From Gammaproteobacteria bacterium (GTDB lineage Bacteria > Pseudomonadota > Gammaproteobacteria > J044): a stretch of DNA of 7,124 nt. Location: assembly GCA_026995955.1 (NCBI GenBank), contig JALWNJ010000090.1, positions 1 to 7,124 on the forward strand. Reading direction: 5' to 3'. Shown here one piece after another: positions 4,934 to 7,124 of the stretch (within the stretch, counting starts at the first letter, position 1; each line of letters starts with the position of its first letter). Both the position numbers and the translations under genes were made by a program. Below the pieces are notes generated by a model, which searched no databases, was not told the origin of the DNA, and saw only the letters and a list, made by a program, of their open reading frames with translations.

Positions 4934-7124
4934 ATGAAACGGTTTCTCGCCCTGTTGCTCCTTGGTCTGCTGATGCCGCTGCCGGGACAGGCAGCCGAAC
5001 CGCCCGGGATTCCGCCTGACCTGCAGCCCTGGAAGGACTGGGTACTGGCCAGGGACGACCTGTGGCGTTGCCCCCTGCAGGCCGACGACAAGACCCGCAT
5101 CTGCGCCTGGCCCGGCACACTGCGGCTCGATCTCGATGCCCGGGGCGCGCGCTTCAGCCAGCGCTGGCAGGTGCATCGCCGCAGCGCGGTACCCCTGCCG
5201 GGCAGCGCCGGTCAGTGGCCAAGCGCGGTCCGGGTGGATGGCAAGCCCACGCCGGTGGTCGCGCAGGGGAAACGCCCGGTGGTCTGGCTCGAGGCCGGCA
5301 ACCATCGCATCCGGGGGCGCATCGACTGGGCAACGCCCCCCTCGTCACTGGCCATCCCGCCGCAGACCGCCCTGCTGGCCGTGTACCGGGACGGTCATCG
5401 GCTCGACCTGCCGCGTGACGCCGCCGGTCGCCTCTGGCTGCAGCCGCCGCCGTCCACCCGGCGCGGCCCGACGGCGAAACCGGGGCTGCACCTGCAGGTG
5501 TGGCGCCGACTGCAGGACGACATCCCCCTGCGGCTGGAGACGCGAATCCGGCTGCGCGTCTCGGGCCCGCCACGGGAGCGGGTCATCCCCCTGCCCCTGC
5601 CGGCAGGATTCACTCCCTGGCAGCTGCATGCGCCCCTGCCGGCGCGCCTGGAACCGGGCAACCGGCTGCGGCTGCAGCTGCGCCCGGGTACCTGGGACAT
5701 TCGCCTGCTGCACCGCAGCAACGGGCCCGTGGAGGATCTGTCCCTGCCCCCGGCCGAGGCCCCCTGGCCCGAATCGGAAGTCTGGGCACTGGCCCCGGGC
5801 CCGACACGCGAAGCAGAGCTTGCGGGCGTGCCACGCGCCGATCCGCGCCAGGCGGAACTGCCCGCCGGCTGGCAACGGCTACCGGCCTGGCGCATCCGGC
5901 CGGGACAGGATCATCCGCGGCTCGTCACCCTGCAGCGCCACGATGCCAGCCGGCAGCACGATGCCCTGACCCTGCAGCGCGATGTCTGGATCGACTTCGA
6001 CGGCAAGGGCGCAACCCTTCGCGACCGCATCGGCGGCACCCTGCGCGCCACCTGGCGCCTGGACACGACACCACACCTCGCACTCGGCCGGGTCACCGCC
6101 GACGGGCAGGAACGGCTGATCACCCGGCTGCCCGGCGACGCGCGCCCCGGTATCGAGATCCGTGCCCGCAGCCTGGCGCTGGAGGCCGTCTCCCGCATCG
6201 AAGACCCCGCCCGGCTGCCGGCCAACGGCTGGAACCTGCCCATGCAGCAGGCCTCGGCCACGCTCCATCTGCCGCCGGGCTGGCGCCTGGTGGCGCTGTC
6301 CGGCAGCGGCCGGGCCAGCCACAGCTGGCTGCAGCGCTGGACCCTGCTCGACCTGTTCCTGGTGCTGATCTTCGCCATTGCCCTGTGGCGTCTTTACGGC
6401 CTTGGCTGGGGGCTTCTGGGCCTGCTCGCGCTGGCCCTTGCCTGGCACGAACCCGGCAGCCCCCACTATCTGTGGCTCAACCTGCTGGCGGCCGCCGCAC
6501 TGGTACGCATCCTGCCCGCCGGTCGTGCGCAATCGCTGGCCCGGGGCTACCGCCTGCTCTCGCTTGCCCTGCTGCTGCTGTGGCTGCTGCCGTTCTCGGT
6601 GCAGATGGTGCGCACCGCCATCTATCCCCAGCTGGAGGCCGGCGCCATCCCCGTGCCCCGCGCGGCCGTGCCACGGGCAGAGTCCAAGCACCAGCCGGCA
6701 CCGCGTATGACGGTCCGCAAGGAAGGCATTGCCCTGGCCGCAACGGACAGGGCCGAGCCTGGGCTTCCCGAATCACCGGCACGGCCGCAGACGAAGCCCG
6801 CCGTCGAGCCCCATCGGCAGAGCGGCCCTGCGCTCCCGGAATGGGAAGGCACACGGATCCACCTGCGCTGGAACGGCCCCGTCGACCCCGACGAGCTGAC
6901 CCGCCCCTGGCTGCTGGGTCCGCGTACCGTCATGCTGCTCAAGCTGCTGGCGACGCTGCTTGGCCTGGTGCTGGCCCTGCGCCTGATCGACGCCGTCCGT
7001 CTGCCCCGGATTCCGGCCCCGCCGGCAGCCGGCACGACCGCGCTGCTGGCCCTGGCGCTGCTCACCTGCGGGAGCACGAGCGCGGCCCGGGCCGATGAGA
7101 TTACCGGACCGGACATGCTCGAGG
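4934..7124 (+). CDS. Large exported multi-pass envelope protein of unknown function (3' end missing)
   Basis: I do not recognise a named family. The frame stays open from ATG 4934 through the right edge (730 codons). AGGGA (4921-4925) lies eight bases before the ATG, and no in-frame start precedes it after the mlaC-like stop. A signal peptide (1-20, ending GQA before AEPP) is followed by a long soluble, probably periplasmic region (21-465) rich in Trp, Pro, Arg and short beta-like stretches. Its only cysteines, 46 and 57, flank a WRCP...CAWPG motif and could form a disulfide. Four hydrophobic segments follow (about 472-488, 489-504, 511-527, 540-558), then a Pro/Ala-rich polar linker (about 565-645), a short soluble piece (WEGTRIHLRWNGPVDPDEL), a fifth hydrophobic segment (665-688) and a sixth (701-718) ending in Ala-Arg-Ala before DEITGPDMLE. 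Tight spacing suggests co-expression with the MlaC-like gene. From unverified memory, similar large proteins occur as conserved hypotheticals in gammaproteobacteria. Confidence 0.85.
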   Translation, partial: MKRFLALLLLGLLMPLPGQAAEPPGIPPDLQPWKDWVLARDDLWRCPLQADDKTRICAWPGTLRLDLDARGARFSQRWQVHRRSAVPLPGSAGQWPSAVRVDGKPTPVVAQGKRPVVWLEAGNHRIRGRIDWATPPSSLAIPPQTALLAVYRDGHRLDLPRDAAGRLWLQPPPSTRRGPTAKPGLHLQVWRRLQDDIPLRLETRIRLRVSGPPRERVIPLPLPAGFTPWQLHAPLPARLEPGNRLRLQLRPGTWDIRLLHRSNGPVEDLSLPPAEAPWPESEVWALAPGPTREAELAGVPRADPRQAELPAGWQRLPAWRIRPGQDHPRLVTLQRHDASRQHDALTLQRDVWIDFDGKGATLRDRIGGTLRATWRLDTTPHLALGRVTADGQERLITRLPGDARPGIEIRARSLALEAVSRIEDPARLPANGWNLPMQQASATLHLPPGWRLVALSGSGRASHSWLQRWTLLDLFLVLIFAIALWRLYGLGWGLLGLLALALAWHEPGSPHYLWLNLLAAAALVRILPAGRAQSLARGYRLLSLALLLLWLLPFSVQMVRTAIYPQLEAGAIPVPRAAVPRAESKHQPAPRMTVRKEGIALAATDRAEPGLPESPARPQTKPAVEPHRQSGPALPEWEGTRIHLRWNGPVDPDELTRPWLLGPRTVMLLKLLATLLGLVLALRLIDAVRLPRIPAPPAAGTTALLALALLTCGSTSAARADEITGPDMLE

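Noticed and set aside
2746..4936. Three of four gene junctions keep the same frame with a single TGA and no further stop, suggesting readthrough fusions or TGA recoding
   Set aside because: With short GC-rich spacers this occurs by chance. Each downstream gene has its own plausible start, tryptophan is encoded by TGG throughout, and there is no selenocysteine-type structure.
3152..5305. A 717-codon open frame on the minus strand
   Set aside because: It runs opposite three well-supported genes (rluE 3' end, fructosamine kinase, MlaC-like) and into a fourth. Its translation shows low-complexity Ala/Gly/Arg/His-rich text without domain motifs. Long antisense frames are expected in GC-rich coding DNA.
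7064..7069. The LLTC sequence as a lipoprotein lipobox
   Set aside because: It is about 710 residues into the protein, and Thr before the Cys does not fit the lipobox preference for Gly, Ala or Ser.
5500..7098. A 532-codon plus-strand frame inside the large envelope gene
   Set aside because: The translation is Pro/Ala/Arg/Gly-rich noise. The frame beginning at 4934 has a signal peptide, ribosome binding site and clear membrane segments, so it is the real one.

Overview
This is a very GC-rich bacterial window with strong G/C preference at third codon positions and CTG-dominated leucine usage. All supported genes are on the + strand and tightly packed. The gene set (a membrane GGDEF/EAL c-di-GMP protein, an RluE-type pseudouridine synthase, a fructosamine-kinase family protein, a periplasmic MlaC-type protein) fits a Gram-negative proteobacterium. 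RluE in particular points to a gammaproteobacterium, possibly one of the GC-rich Chromatiales-like lineages. That placement is inference from gene content only.

Layout: bases 1-2748 hold the 3' part of a CHASE-PAS-GGDEF-EAL protein whose start lies left of the window. After 3 bases comes rluE (2752-3306), apparently read by translational coupling. A 31-base spacer contains a sigma70-like promoter placed so that transcription would begin at or next to the ATG of the fructosamine-kinase gene (3338-4213). A 48-base spacer with a strong ribosome binding site leads to a secreted MlaC/Ttg2D-family protein (4262-4897). A 36-base spacer follows, then a very large exported/membrane protein that starts at 4934 and is still open at the right edge (730 codons seen).

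The window appears to hold two functional blocks. The left block is signalling (c-di-GMP turnover) plus 23S rRNA modification, probably co-transcribed but not obviously related in function. The right block is a protein-deglycation-type kinase followed by two exported envelope proteins. The orphan MlaC-like protein next to the large unrecognised multi-pass protein is the most interesting part: no MlaF/E/D/B transport genes are visible, so this pair may be an envelope lipid or cell-envelope system distinct from the standard Mla pathway. No RNA genes, insertion sequences, CRISPR arrays or convincing rho-independent terminators were seen, and no stretch over 300 bases lacks a gene.
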